Assembly (NCBI GenBank): GCA_022376515.1
Contig: WTXI01000079.1
Coordinates: forward strand, 1-64,000
Direction of reading: 5' to 3'
Source of the DNA: Lactifluus volemus
Lineage: Eukaryota > Basidiomycota > Agaricomycetes > Russulales > Russulaceae
Length of the DNA: 64,000 nt
Positions 1-11,037 of the stretch are shown in pieces (positions within the stretch are counted from its first letter, which is position 1; the number at the start of each line of letters is the position of its first letter). The notes below the pieces were generated by a model that worked only from the letters and a program-made list of their open reading frames with translations, did no database searches and was not told the DNA's origin. The position numbers and the translations under genes were made by a program.

Positions 1-635
1 CTTCAGCTAGACTCCAATGGGCCCTGGGTGACAACGTTTCGTGAGCTCAAGAAAGAAGACATCGTGTTCCCAGGGAAGGGCGATGATGAAGGGGAAGGAT
101 TTCGGGTTATCTCATGGATCTGGCTCGAAAAACGGCAAGACTGGAGCTGTGGACTCGGAGGCAGGACAAGAAGAGATTAATGAGCGTACGTGTGTTCCAT
201 TACTCATACATCTTAACTGTTTACTAAGGTTTCTCTATTTTAGATCTTCGAGTTGAATGGGCTAAGTCACGAGCACGTGCAGAACGCTGGGCAGAAGAAG
301 TCAGACTAACAGCTGAGGAGATGCAGCGTGTCCTGTGGTATTTTGATTGGAAATCTCATTGGTGGGCAGCACAGGGTAAGCTTAGAACCACTGATGATGC
401 TACTCTTGATGCAGGACTGGTAGCTTATGCTAGAAAGCAGGCAAGAGTCCAGCAGCAAATGGCAGAGGACTTTGCCAAGCATTGGCTTCCTTATCATAAG
501 GCCAATTCACTGTCAGTTAGTAATTGGCCAAAATCATACATTATAGAACCAGAGGTAGAAGTAGCTGAGGAAGTGGTTAATATAGATGAAGAGGATGTAG
601 ATATAGCAGGTTTAGATGATGACCTTTTTGATTAA
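1..635 (+). mobile_element. 3' end of a KDZ-type (Kyakuja-Dileera-Zisupton) DNA transposase gene
   Basis: The window opens inside this gene. A reading frame runs to about base 130 (ending near the residues VISWIWL), then a one-base frame change leads to DSEAGQEEINE. An intron with GT at 185 and AG at 243 joins this to LRVEWAKSRARAERW and on to a TAA near 635. The C-terminal piece contains EEMQRVLWYFDWKSHWW followed by a YARKQA segment and an acidic tail. That order (RVEW-K-RAR, EEM-RV, W--WW, YA-KQA) is what I know from the C-terminus of KDZ transposases of agaricomycetes. The catalytic part lies outside the window. The internal frame change suggests a decayed copy, although an unrecognised intron cannot be excluded. 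The minisatellite follows directly after the stop. Confidence 0.65.
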
Positions 636-639
636 TTCA

Positions 640-2580
640 TTGCTGCTTTTCTTATTACCTTGTTATATGTTAGCTTGGCTAAAGCTATAGCTGCACTAAA
701 GTGAACTAGTGGCAAACTAGTTACTACTAATAGTTAATGTATAATAATAGTTTAACAGCAACTACAGCTGTGCTATAGTAAACCAGAGGTAAACCAGTTG
801 CTACATTCTAGTTAACTTGCTATAATTTACTAACAGCTGTAGCTATAACAAGTGAACTATAAGTACACCAGCAGCTACATCTAGTTAATATCATGATATT
901 ATAACTCACTGGTAGCTATAACTGTATGTAAGTGTACTAGTAGAACTTGAGTTACTGTAATCTAGTTAATGTAGTATAAATTAGTGGTAGCTAGAACTGT
1001 ATTAAAGTGTACTAGTAGTAATTTGTTGCTGTGTCTAGTTAATGTAGTATAAATTAGTGGCAGCTATAACTGCACATAAGTGTACTAGTAGTAGATCTGT
1101 TGCTATAACCTAGTTAATGTGGTACAATTTACTAGCAGCTATAACTGTATGTAAGTGTACTAGTAGAAGTTCTGTTGCTGTGACCTAGTTAATGTGGCAC
1201 AATTTACTAGCAGCTATAACTGTATGTAAGTGTACTAGTAGAACTTAAGTTACTGTAATCTAGTTAATGTAGTATAAATTAGTGGTAGCTAGAACTGTAT
1301 TAAAGTGCACTAGTAGTAATTTGTTGCTGTGTCTAGTTAATGTAGTATAAATTAGTGGCAGCTATAACTGCATATAAGTGTACTAGTAGTAGATCTGTTG
1401 CTGTGACCTAGTTAATGTGGTACAATTTACTAGCAGCTATAACTGTATGTAAGTGTACTAGTAGAAGTTCTGTTGCTGTGACCTAGTTAATGTGGCACAA
1501 TTTACTAGCAGCTATAACTGTATGTAAGTGTACTAGTAGAACTTGAGTTACTGTAATCTAGTTAATGTAGTATAAATTAGTGGTAGCTATAACTGTATTA
1601 AAGTGTACTAGTAGTAATTTGTTGCTGTGTCTAGTTAATGTAGTATAAATTAGTGGTAGCTATAACTGCACATAAGTGTACTAGTAGTAGATCTGTTGCT
1701 GTGACCTAGTTAATGTGGTACAATTTACTAGCAGCTATAACTGCATGTAAGTGTACTAGTAGAACTTGAGTTACTGTAATCTAGTTAATGTGATGTAAAT
1801 TTGTGATAGCTAGAACTGTATTAAAGTGTACTAGTAGTAATTTGTTGCTGTGTCTAGTTAATGTAGTATAAATTAGTGGCAGCTATAACTGCACATAAGT
1901 GTACTAGTAGTAGATCTGTTGCTATGACCTAGTTAATGTGGTACAATTTACTAGCAGCTATAACTGTATGTAAGTGTACTAGTAGAAGTTCTGTGCTGTG
2001 ACCTAGTTAATGTGGCACAATTTACTAGCAGCTATAACTGTATGTAAGTGTACTAGTAGAACTTGAGTTACTGTAATCTAGTTAATGTAGTATAAATTAG
2101 TGGTAGCTATAACTGTATGTAAGTGTACTAGTAGAACTTGATTTACTGTACTCTAGTTAATGTGATGTAAATTTGTAGCAGCTATAACTGCATGTAAGTG
2201 TACTAGTAGTAAATCTGTTGCTGTGTCTAGTTAATGTGGTATAAACTAGTAGCAGCTATAACTGTACTAAAGTGTACTAGTAGTAAATCAGTTGCTATAT
2301 CTAATTAACTCATGGAAGTTTGGCATTAGCTATAGCCATACTAAAGTAAACTAGTAGTAAACATATTGCTGTGTCTAGTTAATGGGTTATAATTTATAGT
2401 AGCTATAACTGTGCTAAAGTGTACTAAACAGTAAGCTGGTTTAGCTGTGTCTAGTTAATGTGACAGGAAAAATGAGTGGCACCAGCTATATAGAAGTATA
2501 CTAGCTATAACAGATCATACTGGTCATAATTAACTAGCTACATCAGTAGGTACTGTAGAAAGTAGTATCAGTAATTGCTG
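640..2580. repeat. AT-rich minisatellite with ~75-bp monomers in a ~298-bp higher-order repeat
   Basis: Monomers of about 72-76 bp each contain CTAGTTAATGT, an AGCTATAACTG block and AGTGTACTAGTAG. The variant that begins GAACTT(G/A)AGTTACTG occurs at 943, 1241, 1539, 1762 and 2059, that is, at intervals of 298, 298, 223 and 297 bp, with a related variant (GAACTTGATTTACTG) at 2134. This is a four-monomer higher-order unit with one three-monomer deletion form. Monomers before about 900 and after about 2300 are more diverged, as expected at the edges of a satellite array. No coding potential is seen. The array directly follows the transposase stop, so it may be a subterminal part of that element. 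Confidence 0.85.
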
Positions 2581-2589
2581 GGCTGAATT

Positions 2590-2953
2590 CAAAGTACTTT
2601 CGTACTTTTGCTAAAGTTTAGTATACTAATTTAGCCAGGACTATTGTGGTCTGGGCAAGTTCGTGGAGTTCCGTCAGGAGCCTTCGCTTCTTTTCGCCTA
2701 TAGCTAGGTCGAGTAGAAGGAGTACTGTGTAGTATTCCTGCTCCGCGGAGATCCGGATGGCAAGCGCCTCTACCAGATGTTCAATGCGGTCGTTCGGGGT
2801 TTCTGCCACCTTTCAGTGGTGTGTGAGAGCTTGGACTTATGTTAGGGACTAGCTGTTCCTAGTTCCTAAGATAGGATCAAGTTGGTTCAAGAGGGACCAA
2901 CAGAGACGTAAGTCAAAGTTGGGTCTAGCTAAGTTATAGCACTTAGAGGGCTT

Positions 2954-2988
<35 letters not shown>

Positions 2989-3300
2989 ACAAGGGGATTT
3001 GTGAGGAGGTTCAAGAGGCTAGTATTGGAGAGAAGTCCAAGCTGGAGAGCAAGGTCACAAGTCGAAGAGTCTTATATACTGTACAGGGCAAAGGGCAAGT
3101 GACATCAGTAATGATGTCATGAGCCTGGGTCTAACTACGATGTCATCGAAGTTCTAGGCTAATGATGTCATAAGAGTCACTATGAATCAAGAACACGCTG
3201 TTCTGTGTCGTACAAGGTGAGGCTCTGTCCGTAAGCGAGAATGTAGACGGAAATGAAAAACATGAGGCAACAGGGAGGCAGAGGTCTAGATGAATCCGTA
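2590..3300. other. Transposon-like non-coding stretch between the minisatellite and copy A
   Basis: No gene is supported here. A 63-codon frame on the minus strand (2618-2809) has no recognisable feature. The stretch contains the GA microsatellite, a TATA-like CTTATATACTG near 3070, and TGACATCA/TGATGTCA boxes at 3100-3119 with further copies of the core downstream. This is the style of a retrotransposon LTR, but I could not define both ends. The stretch ends where homology to exon 2 of the membrane-protein family begins. Confidence 0.35.
2955..2988. repeat. (GA)17 microsatellite
   Basis: An uninterrupted run of 17 GA dinucleotides. Confidence 0.95.
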
Positions 3301-5044
3301 ACATTACATGTGCGTTCAGGCCCATAATCCAGACTTGAAAGACGCACTTTGGACTCAACCAACAATAATTTCAGTTGGGAGATTGTTTTTACCGCCAGCT
3401 TTGAGCTAGACATCCTCAGAGGGAAACGACCGTACAAATGGACGATTTGGGTAGGTCTTCTGTGGCTTTGGGACTTCCTACCGGCTAATTGAAGTGGCAG
3501 CTATATCTTGGAACACGTTACACTGCTTTAATTGGTTTCGTACTGTCCCTCATTTACACAAACAGTGGCAGAGTTCCTTGTCGGGTAAGGCTTGCACATA
3601 CCTGAAATTAAGAAGATTGTGGTTACCTTGCATCTTGTCTATACTAGCCACTCGAGATCCTGAACTTTGTGAGTTGGCCACCGCACATAACCACCCTTCT
3701 TTCTACCAACTTCGAATCGAATGCTAACCTCTGGCAGGTGTTGGCTTACGCCAGTTGGCAATTTGCTTCACTTATTATCGTTCTCCGTGTGCAAGTCATT
3801 CCTACCACCTTGTATTTGACCTTCAAGTTTCTCACACATCTTGATCTCAGAATCGCGATCTGGAACCACAGGACGTATGTGTCATTGCTTGCAATTGGTT
3901 TATGGACAGTTGGTCTTTCGCTCAACGTATATGGTTTGTTTCATGTTCTCAACCTGTGCGCTCCATGTTCTCATTTGCGTCCCTATATCTATGAAGGCTT
4001 GACAACTGTGTGGTCATTTTTCAGGTCATTTTCAAAGCTGCTGGACTAACATATCCACAAAAATAGCTATACCCAACATACAACGCAGAACTGGAGAATT
4101 GTATTGTGCTTCATTTGCGCTCCTCTCTGCTCAACATCGTTGGCATTCTGGTGGTTGATACACTACTCCTCGGAGGCATGCTGATCGGGCTCCTACGATG
4201 TGCGCACAAGAGTTCAAGTGGCATATGGCATGTTCTTTACCAACAGGTCGTCTCCTGCCATTCTCTTGTACGGGGTGCTGATATCCCTCCAGTGCATCGT
4301 CTGGATATTGTTAGCATGCATTGCGGAAGTACCAATTGCTGTCAGTCTGTTTCTGTTGCCTGATAATACAACATTCCCCTCAACATATTTAATCACAGGT
4401 CTTCTTAATTCTCGATCTAAATGGTGTGCATCTAACCCCCCATGTGCGACTCGGAAGTCGTTACTAATGGTTCTTTTCTTGATAGATGCTTGGAATGCCG
4501 TACGAGCCATGTCCTTTGATTTGTGATCGGCTGATACAAGTGATACCGTGACTCCAGATGTTCATCGGACCAGCAGGTAATTCATTTCAAACACTTGCAC
4601 AAACGAGCATCTAACTGAAGGGCTGTTTCCCCTTCCAAGTCGCAATTATGTTCGTCTTCTGTCTCTCTTCCGCGCAGTCAGGAGTTAAGATTTGGCCACA
4701 GGTCCATTGGAGCAACTCGAATGTATCGCTCTCTATGCCAACACGGGTCCCTCACAGATTGCGTGTTCGTCCAATCCTTATCCCAGACTCATTCTCAAGT
4801 GTCATCTTACTTCTTTGGTGCTCCCGTTTTTAGGTCATTTGAGCCGCCGCGAGTTTTCCGGGGGTCATCCATATCGTATCCGCACTATAGCATGGCCACC
4901 CATGGCCCACTTCATTTTGCGGCTGCCACTCAATCAAATTGTACTGGGATTACATCAAATACGTCTGGGTTCACGTCGACGTGCCAACTATCCGGATTGG
5001 TACTACAAGACATGGAAAGCATGGCCGGATCGGAGATGGCTTAG
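3301..5044 (+). pseudogene. Copy A: 5'-truncated seven-helix membrane protein family member
   Basis: Exons 3-16 of the family can be followed, but exon 1 (the MVNW start) and nearly all of exon 2 are missing. Homology begins in the last bases of exon 2, just before 3310, next to transposon-like DNA. Exon 3 reads WEIVFTASFELDILRGKRPY, followed by LYLGTRYTALIGF, the 21-nt exon at 3648-3668 (PLEILNF), VLAYASWQFASLIIVLRV and IAIWNHRTYVSLLAIG. An 11-nt exon, the long fifth-helix exon and the C-terminal exons SIGATRMYRSL follow, and the tail ends at TAG 5042-5044. Intron 6 has a GC donor (GCAAGT at 3791). The remaining exons show no obvious internal frame break, so truncation by an insertion or rearrangement at the 5' side is the likely cause of loss. 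Confidence 0.7.
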
Positions 5045-6700
5045 TCTGAGCTTGTCGTTCCCTATCTACTGTATCCTTCGTTCGGCGTTGTCATACACCT
5101 AAAATCTCGGATCCGGACAAATTCTCCAGACCGCCTTACTGAATTGATATCGTCCTCCTTCCTCTTTGCTTATTCTACCCGTGGAAAAACCCACATTTTA
5201 GATAACTTTCGATATTCTAAGGTTACTCGTATTCTTATTGGACGGACCCGCTGGCCAACTTGATCTTCTCCAGCTACAAGTTGTGTGAGAGACATATAAA
5301 CCTATTCAGCATTGTGCAACATCATGATGACGTGGTAGATGATAAACACCAGAGTATGCACAGGAAACACCGCGTAAATGGGTGCGATGTGGTTAGTATC
5401 CAAGAATCAGCCATACGGTAGGTCAAGACTTAGAGACCATGTGACGACATAATTCTGAGACACTGCAGGGATCTTTTCATGTGCTCGCGGCTCCGGCTTT
5501 TGCGATTACCTAATGGATCCATAAAAGCATAAAGCCGGTGGGGTAGAAGTGCGCTTGGCGTCGCTACACCTCAGGAGCTCGAGGAGCGTAAAGCTTTTTC
5601 CACTAGTGGCATTTGGGCGTTCATGCATTCATCGTGATGCGATAACCTCGCACTGCCAGTGTGACACCATGAGCCTGAGAGATCCTCTTCTCCCACGTGG
5701 TGGCCCCTGGCCGCTGTCCGTTGTCCGGTACTGTACCATGGGAGAGTGCGGATAAATAACCCGAGGTTATCGGAGGATCCGAGCACCGTCCAAAGGCAGA
5801 AATGGACCTGGCCTTGTTTCCTAGAACAGCGAAACGCGCAATACCAGCGTTATTCCACCCTACCCTCATCGCGATATCTCGCATGAATGCCAAAATTCAA
5901 ACTGTTTTTGGCCAGCAAGCCTTGCAGCAAGCTGGCAAGTTCTTACAAGTTGGGACCAGAATGACAAGATAAAAAGTTTCAATACGAAGTGAATCTGTAT
6001 TTTACATCGCACTGTACCTCAACCCCCTTTCACGCCTGCTGCGCCGCAGGTGTTATTGTGATAATTGAATGTCATTATGATTACGATACAACTTGAACAC
6101 ATCAGCGTATCGGCACCAACCATCACCACCACCATTGATGTCTTGTCCAACCTTATCATCGTGATGAAATATCGATACGCTAAACCTCAGCGTTGTAAGC
6201 AACCTGCTAGGGTCATCTGTACTAGTATACCCCTCACCATAATGCACGATATGGATGAAATCCGAGTCTGATGAAGGGGAGGAGAGGCAAGAGGAAAAGG
6301 TACTGGCAGGTAACAAAAAAGTAAAGTTCGACAGTACATACAAAGGTCGAGTACTTTTTCTATCTCACATGCCTCCAGGCCGTCCTCGTCGCTGCGGCTG
6401 TCCGTACGGGCGCGGTCCAGTCCCGTACTGAGGCCCAATTGGCAACGGCTTTCGAGCATCGACATTCCGGCAGCCGGTAATCGTTGTGCTTTCACTTCTT
6501 ACAGTTGCAGAAGCAGAAGCAGATCAGCTCTGCATCGGTATCAGAATTTATGGTGTCATTGGTGGCATCTGTATTCCGAGTCAGCGAAATCATCAGCGCG
6601 TCAAGCTGGTCATGTTGCTGACGTCATCGGCCTAGAATTGCATGAACCAGGGCCAACTTGAAGGCGTTTGACAGTTCCGCAGTGGCAGTTCCTGGGCGCA
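5045..6700. other. Intergenic stretch between copies A and B, no supported gene
   Basis: Only short overlapping frames are present, without recognisable domains or a convincing splice pattern. A minus-strand frame around 6187-6495 contains DLCMYCRTLLF, which I do not recognise. I found no repeat unit shared with the other intergenic stretches here. Confidence 0.4.
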
Positions 6701-6780
6701 TTGTTCAATCTCAAACAATCACATCGTTGCAAGCTATATTGGATAGCTCGGACCTCGAGCTACTACTAGTAATATATATA
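6701..6780 (+). promoter_or_regulatory. Promoter of copy B: shared upstream box plus TATA
   Basis: The box TTGTTCAATCTCAAACAATC followed by ACATCG starts at 6701 and resembles the upstream boxes of copies F, G, I and K. An AATATATATA TATA element lies at 6771-6780, about 45-50 bases before the ATG at 6824. The spacing of about 70 bases between box and TATA is similar in the other copies. Confidence 0.5.
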
Positions 6781-6823
6781 CGTGGGTGCACTTTGTTACC
6801 TTCTCTCTGCGTGCCTCGTCAAG

Positions 6824-8703
6824 ATGGTCAACTGGAATGACCCCGCTATCCTTGCTAAAGACTACGGTAAGTTTCCTGATAAACGTATCAACCCAATGCC
6901 ATCCTAACGACCATATAGCTGCTGTCACCAAGCTCAATCATGTCATCGCTGGTATCTACATGTGAGTTCACTCTCGTATCCCGGAAAGCCCGAAGCGATG
7001 TCAATCCACAACAATGTCAGTTGGGAGACATTGCTTTCTGCAAACTTTGAGCTGGACATTTTCAGAGGAAACCGACCCTATAGACGGACTATATGGGTGA
7101 ACCTTTTTGCGATGGGTTCTCACTACCACTTACATTGGAATAGTTATATTTAGGAACCCGCTACTCTGGCTTACTTTCATTCGTCATGATCTTGATCATG
7201 ATGGATATAGATAGCGGAGACAACCATCGCTGCCAGGCAAGATCTAGACATCCCTTGACTTCGGAGAGGCCGTTAATTTGCATTTGATTGTAGCTGACTA
7301 CCGTTGCCTTCTATGTGAGGGTGCCGCACGCAATCACCTGTTTCAAGTTGTAACGCCTGTCAAATGCGGTATTGACCTTTGCAGGCACTAGCATATGCCA
7401 GTTGGGGATTCGCGTCCCTTCTTATCGTCCTCCGCATGCAAGTGACCACTAGGACCCTGGGAATTTGGCTTTCCTCACATGTCCTTTTTCTTTCAGAATC
7501 GCAATATGGAATCGAAGTCTCTTCATGTCATCACTTGCTATTGGTACATGGTTAGTAGGCCTTGCGCTCATCATATACGGTGAGTTTCGTATTGGGCAGT
7601 CCCCAATTGTACGCTTCCTGATTTTTATTCGCTGTTCCGGCATCTGCGAAGGTTCGACTGAGGTCCGTGTCTTTGGCCCAAGTAATTTCTTTGGGATCGT
7701 CTGACAAGTCCTCATAAAAATACAGCTGAGAGGGTTCTACAACCCAGTTCTGGGAGCGTGCTTCGACTCAACTTTGCGCAAGTACCTAATCAATGCTGCC
7801 GGGATTCTAGTAATCGAATTAGTGCTCCTCACGAGCATGCTAATTGGACTCTTGCGGTGTCCGCACAGTAGCTCAACCGGATTATGGCATCTTCTTTACC
7901 AACAGGTGGTGCCCATCTTTTATGTTCCGCTGACTGCTGACGCCTTTCAAGTGCATCATCTGGTTAGTTTTGGCGGCGATAGCACAAGTTCCACTTCTGG
8001 TCTGTCAATCTCTGACACTTTTCAACTGCATCCTTACGTCAACGCTTTCCCAGGTCCTTCTGGTCCTAAATTTGAATGGTGCGTATCAGATCCATGTGTG
8101 CGAGAGCGAGACTAATTGCTCTCTTGCCCTCATAGCGGCTATAGATGCAGTATGATCTATCCTTGTATGACTCTCCATATTAACTGGTGGCTGATAAAAG
8201 TCACCATATCACTTCAGGTGTTCATAGGAATACCAGGCAAGTGGTCTCGGTAAATGCAGGAAGGGCACCTGACCAAACGCTCTTGTAGTGGCAATTGTGT
8301 TTGTTCCTGGTCCTTCATTTCTTGCCCTCAGTTCTGACTTGTCGCAGATCCATCGGTGCAGCTCGCATGTATCGGTCTTTATTCCAACACGCATTCACAA
8401 CCGAATATGTGTATGTTCTGAAGTTGTTTTTAAAGCCGGTGTCAACTGGTAACCCCTTAGGTCTTCTAAATTCCTCAAGTCTCCCTGGAGAAACCCACAC
8501 CTAATGCACAGCATAGAAAGGCTAACGTCTGTAGCAATATCCATTTCGCACCGGGCACACAGTCAAGCGTGTCTGTAACGAGGACGGCTGTGTCAGTATT
8601 CATACCGACAGGCGATGTACAGTCGGAATCTGGCCCCGGAATATCTATCCCCGAGCTCGTGCTTGAGAACATGGAAGAAAGGGCTGGAATTCAGATGGCG
8701 TAG
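6824..8703 (+). CDS. Copy B: seven-helix membrane protein family member, tail frame broken
   Basis: Hand-spliced model of 16 exons: 6824-6866, 6919-6961, 7021-7096, 7144-7236, 7294-7314, 7385-7437, 7497-7579, 7652-7662, 7726-7905, 7952-7999, 8054-8078, 8136-8149, 8218-8236, 8289-8298, 8348-8410 and 8461-8703. The first 15 exons give one open frame of about 260 residues starting MVNWNDPAILAKDY. Helices centre on the segments YLGTRYSGLLSFVM, ASWGFASLLIVLRII, IGTWLVGLALIIYG, NAAGILVIELVLLT and CIIWLVLAAIAQVP. The last exon lacks one base near 8470 compared with copy D. Read literally the frame stops at 8576-8578; in the ancestral frame it would end ELVLENMEERAGIQMA at 8703. Donors of introns 4, 6 and 13 are GC. 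Membrane protein of unknown function; a functional but tail-shortened gene is plausible. Confidence 0.75.
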
Positions 8704-11037
8704 CTCATAATGGTAAAGCATGTTGTTCGCATATTCATTGAGACTGACTCCCTGGGCAGATCACGTGTTGATATGAGCATGAGCAACTGAGCGCAAGGAA
8801 GAAAATAAAGCCTGTTCATGCAAAACGCGTCAAACGCGTCCGGTACTGTACATGTTGTCACGCCTAATAAAATTGTTCGCACTTTGTCATCCATTTGAAA
8901 TAAAGATGGGGAAAGCAATGGAAACCCGCGCCTGACCCGGATAGACGGTCCGGAGATTTTTCTCACTGAGTTGATTCAAAAAGATAGGTATTGGACACGG
9001 TCTACCTCTACTTGACCCTCATTGCGAACATGTAATTGTATGGACACTAAACCTGAACCAGAAACGCTGCGCGAATGGGCATCAGCGATGTTCCTCCAAG
9101 GCGGCCCTCGAGAAAGGACACTCAAGCATGTAGTGTCATTGTGTCATTTGTTGATGACTGCAAATCCGCTATTAAAGCAAGGGTTACTGCGCTTGCAGAC
9201 TGAAGCTACTGAAGTTTGGTCGTGCCAGTGGGTGACGTACGGGGAAAACGCAAGGACCGCGCTCCCGGGTGACTCAGTGCTAAGGATCTGCTAGTTCGGA
9301 CGTGGTTAGCGTCTTTGTTTCAAATCAAGGTTCTCTAAACAGATTTTCCCTCCGTCTCCCTTCTCGCCACTCAGAAATTCAAACATGGCCACAGGTCTAT
9401 CGAGTGTATCGATTTCTGTGTCCGCATGGATCCTTGACTGAATATGTGTGCGTCAAGTAGTTCCCAATACTGATCCACAAGCTAATCCTCAAACTACACA
9501 CCATCCCTTTTGATTCAGGTCTAAAGTCTCGCCAGAGGCTCCCACGTCTAGGCCCAAATATAGAGTAAGTAACGTCTGGCCATGTTCATTTTTGCGATGG
9601 TTCTCCCCGAGTTACCGCCAGCCTGAGGAAATCTTCCAGACCGAGCAGCCGACTCATTCAGTTGAGACTGTTGAGTTGACCTCTTTCCCTTGTTGATCAC
9701 TGATCAGTCTGTTATATAGCTCCCTGCACTTCTTAAAAGGTTTATACAGCATATTTAAAATTTGTGCCCTAAATTTGTATAATTTTTTTGGTTCGTACCT
9801 GATGGTGTTCAGGGGCTCATGACGCTTTGTCAAAGTCAGAACCTTCTATGCGGGAGGCAGGTGGCGTGCTTTGGCAGTCTCACCGAGCGATGTGGAGGAG
9901 GGGCTGAGAGACAGCAGCAGAACCAACAGTCATACAGCACGAGCCCGAATTCGGGGGAGAAAATATACGACTTCCCCTTCCCGTATCTCTTCACAACATA
10001 GGATATGTTGTGAGATAATACTGATAGTGTGATTAATTAAGTATGTGCACCCGGTAATACGCACTCCTGTATTGATAGATCAGAAAAAGCAATTTGAAGC
10101 GAAGGCCCAAAGGGAGGACGATCCGGCATTAAGACCCTACTAGGGGGGGTGAGACAAGCCTCCAATAAAAAGACCGACAATTCAGCATGACAACAGCGCT
10201 TCGCTTTCCAGCGCAAAACTCCAGGGGTCTTGCTGTGACATGAAGATACTGAGTTGTTCAAGTACAGTACTGTACTGTACACTTCAAGTCAACCAGTGAC
10301 ATGGACACTCGGACCCCTGGTCTAATGCTCGTTTAGAGCTTTACAGCACCCGTGTTAGATTACCATAAGTGGACGTCCCTGCCAATTATTCAGGAACGGT
10401 ATACGGGACCGAGGGCACGAGGCGAGAAACTGAATGACCCCCCTTTGATAGGATCGTTTCGAAGCGAGGGGGCGGGCTATCACTTCACCGTCAACCACAC
10501 GAAAGAATGGAATCGACTTCTTTGAGACTCGGATTTCCAGTTGTTCCTCGAGCTTTGTCCTCGACTGGTCGGTATATTCCTGTCCTCCGAGTCCCTGCTC
10601 CTCGTTTCTCATCTGAATGAGATGTCTTTCACGCAACAGCGTGAAGGCTGTTGCCTGCGTGCCTTTTAGTTCGGCGTTTACTGCGGCACCGAGGCTCCGT
10701 CGAGGGCCCGGGCCGGTCCAGATGGCTTCTTGGTCGACGGTGACCGATCGAATTGATCAAAATTGAAATTGAAAATTCCACGTCCATGTCTCGATTGAGC
10801 TCGACTAATCTTTGCACGGCTAATTTTTTCAATGTCTGGATCCGTTTCTGGTAACCCGTTCAGGGATTTTCTGATGGCCCCATTAGATATGGTCCATCAG
10901 ATCCTCCAACTGCCGATTGGCAGCGGTTGTTGACCCAAAGCAGTTGCGCATTGCATTTGCGGGGTTCTCGAGCTGTCCTATATATTGCGGGAGCATTCAG
11001 TTAAACCCACTTCATCAGATATAGCACCAACTCGAAG
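8704..11037. other. Intergenic stretch between copies B and C with a family remnant
   Basis: Apart from the remnant at 9385-9570, no gene is supported. Minus-strand frames at 10355-10636 and 10629-10832 contain charged segments such as SKKSIPFFRVVDGEVIA and MKKLAVQRLVELNRDMDVEF. They might be pieces of a gene, but I see no start-to-stop splice model and recognise no domain. A TATA box for copy C lies at 10979-10985. Confidence 0.35.
9385..9570 (+). pseudogene. Solo 3' remnant of the seven-helix family (last two exons)
   Basis: The stretch is alignable by eye to the penultimate and last exons of copy A. GGCCACAG is followed by a degraded SIGATRMYRSL exon (read here as a short VYRFLCPHGSLTEYV form), then an intron and a tail start resembling SKVSPEAP. 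Nothing of the upstream exons was found in the preceding 300 bases, so this is a fossil copy that kept only its 3' end. Confidence 0.55.

Noticed and set aside
640..2580. Regular repeats that could suggest a CRISPR array
   Set aside because: The whole unit repeats, without unique spacers, and the array is AT-rich satellite DNA in a eukaryotic context.
10355..10832. Two adjacent minus-strand frames with charged peptides
   Set aside because: They look partly protein-like, but no complete start, intron or stop model could be built, so no gene is called.
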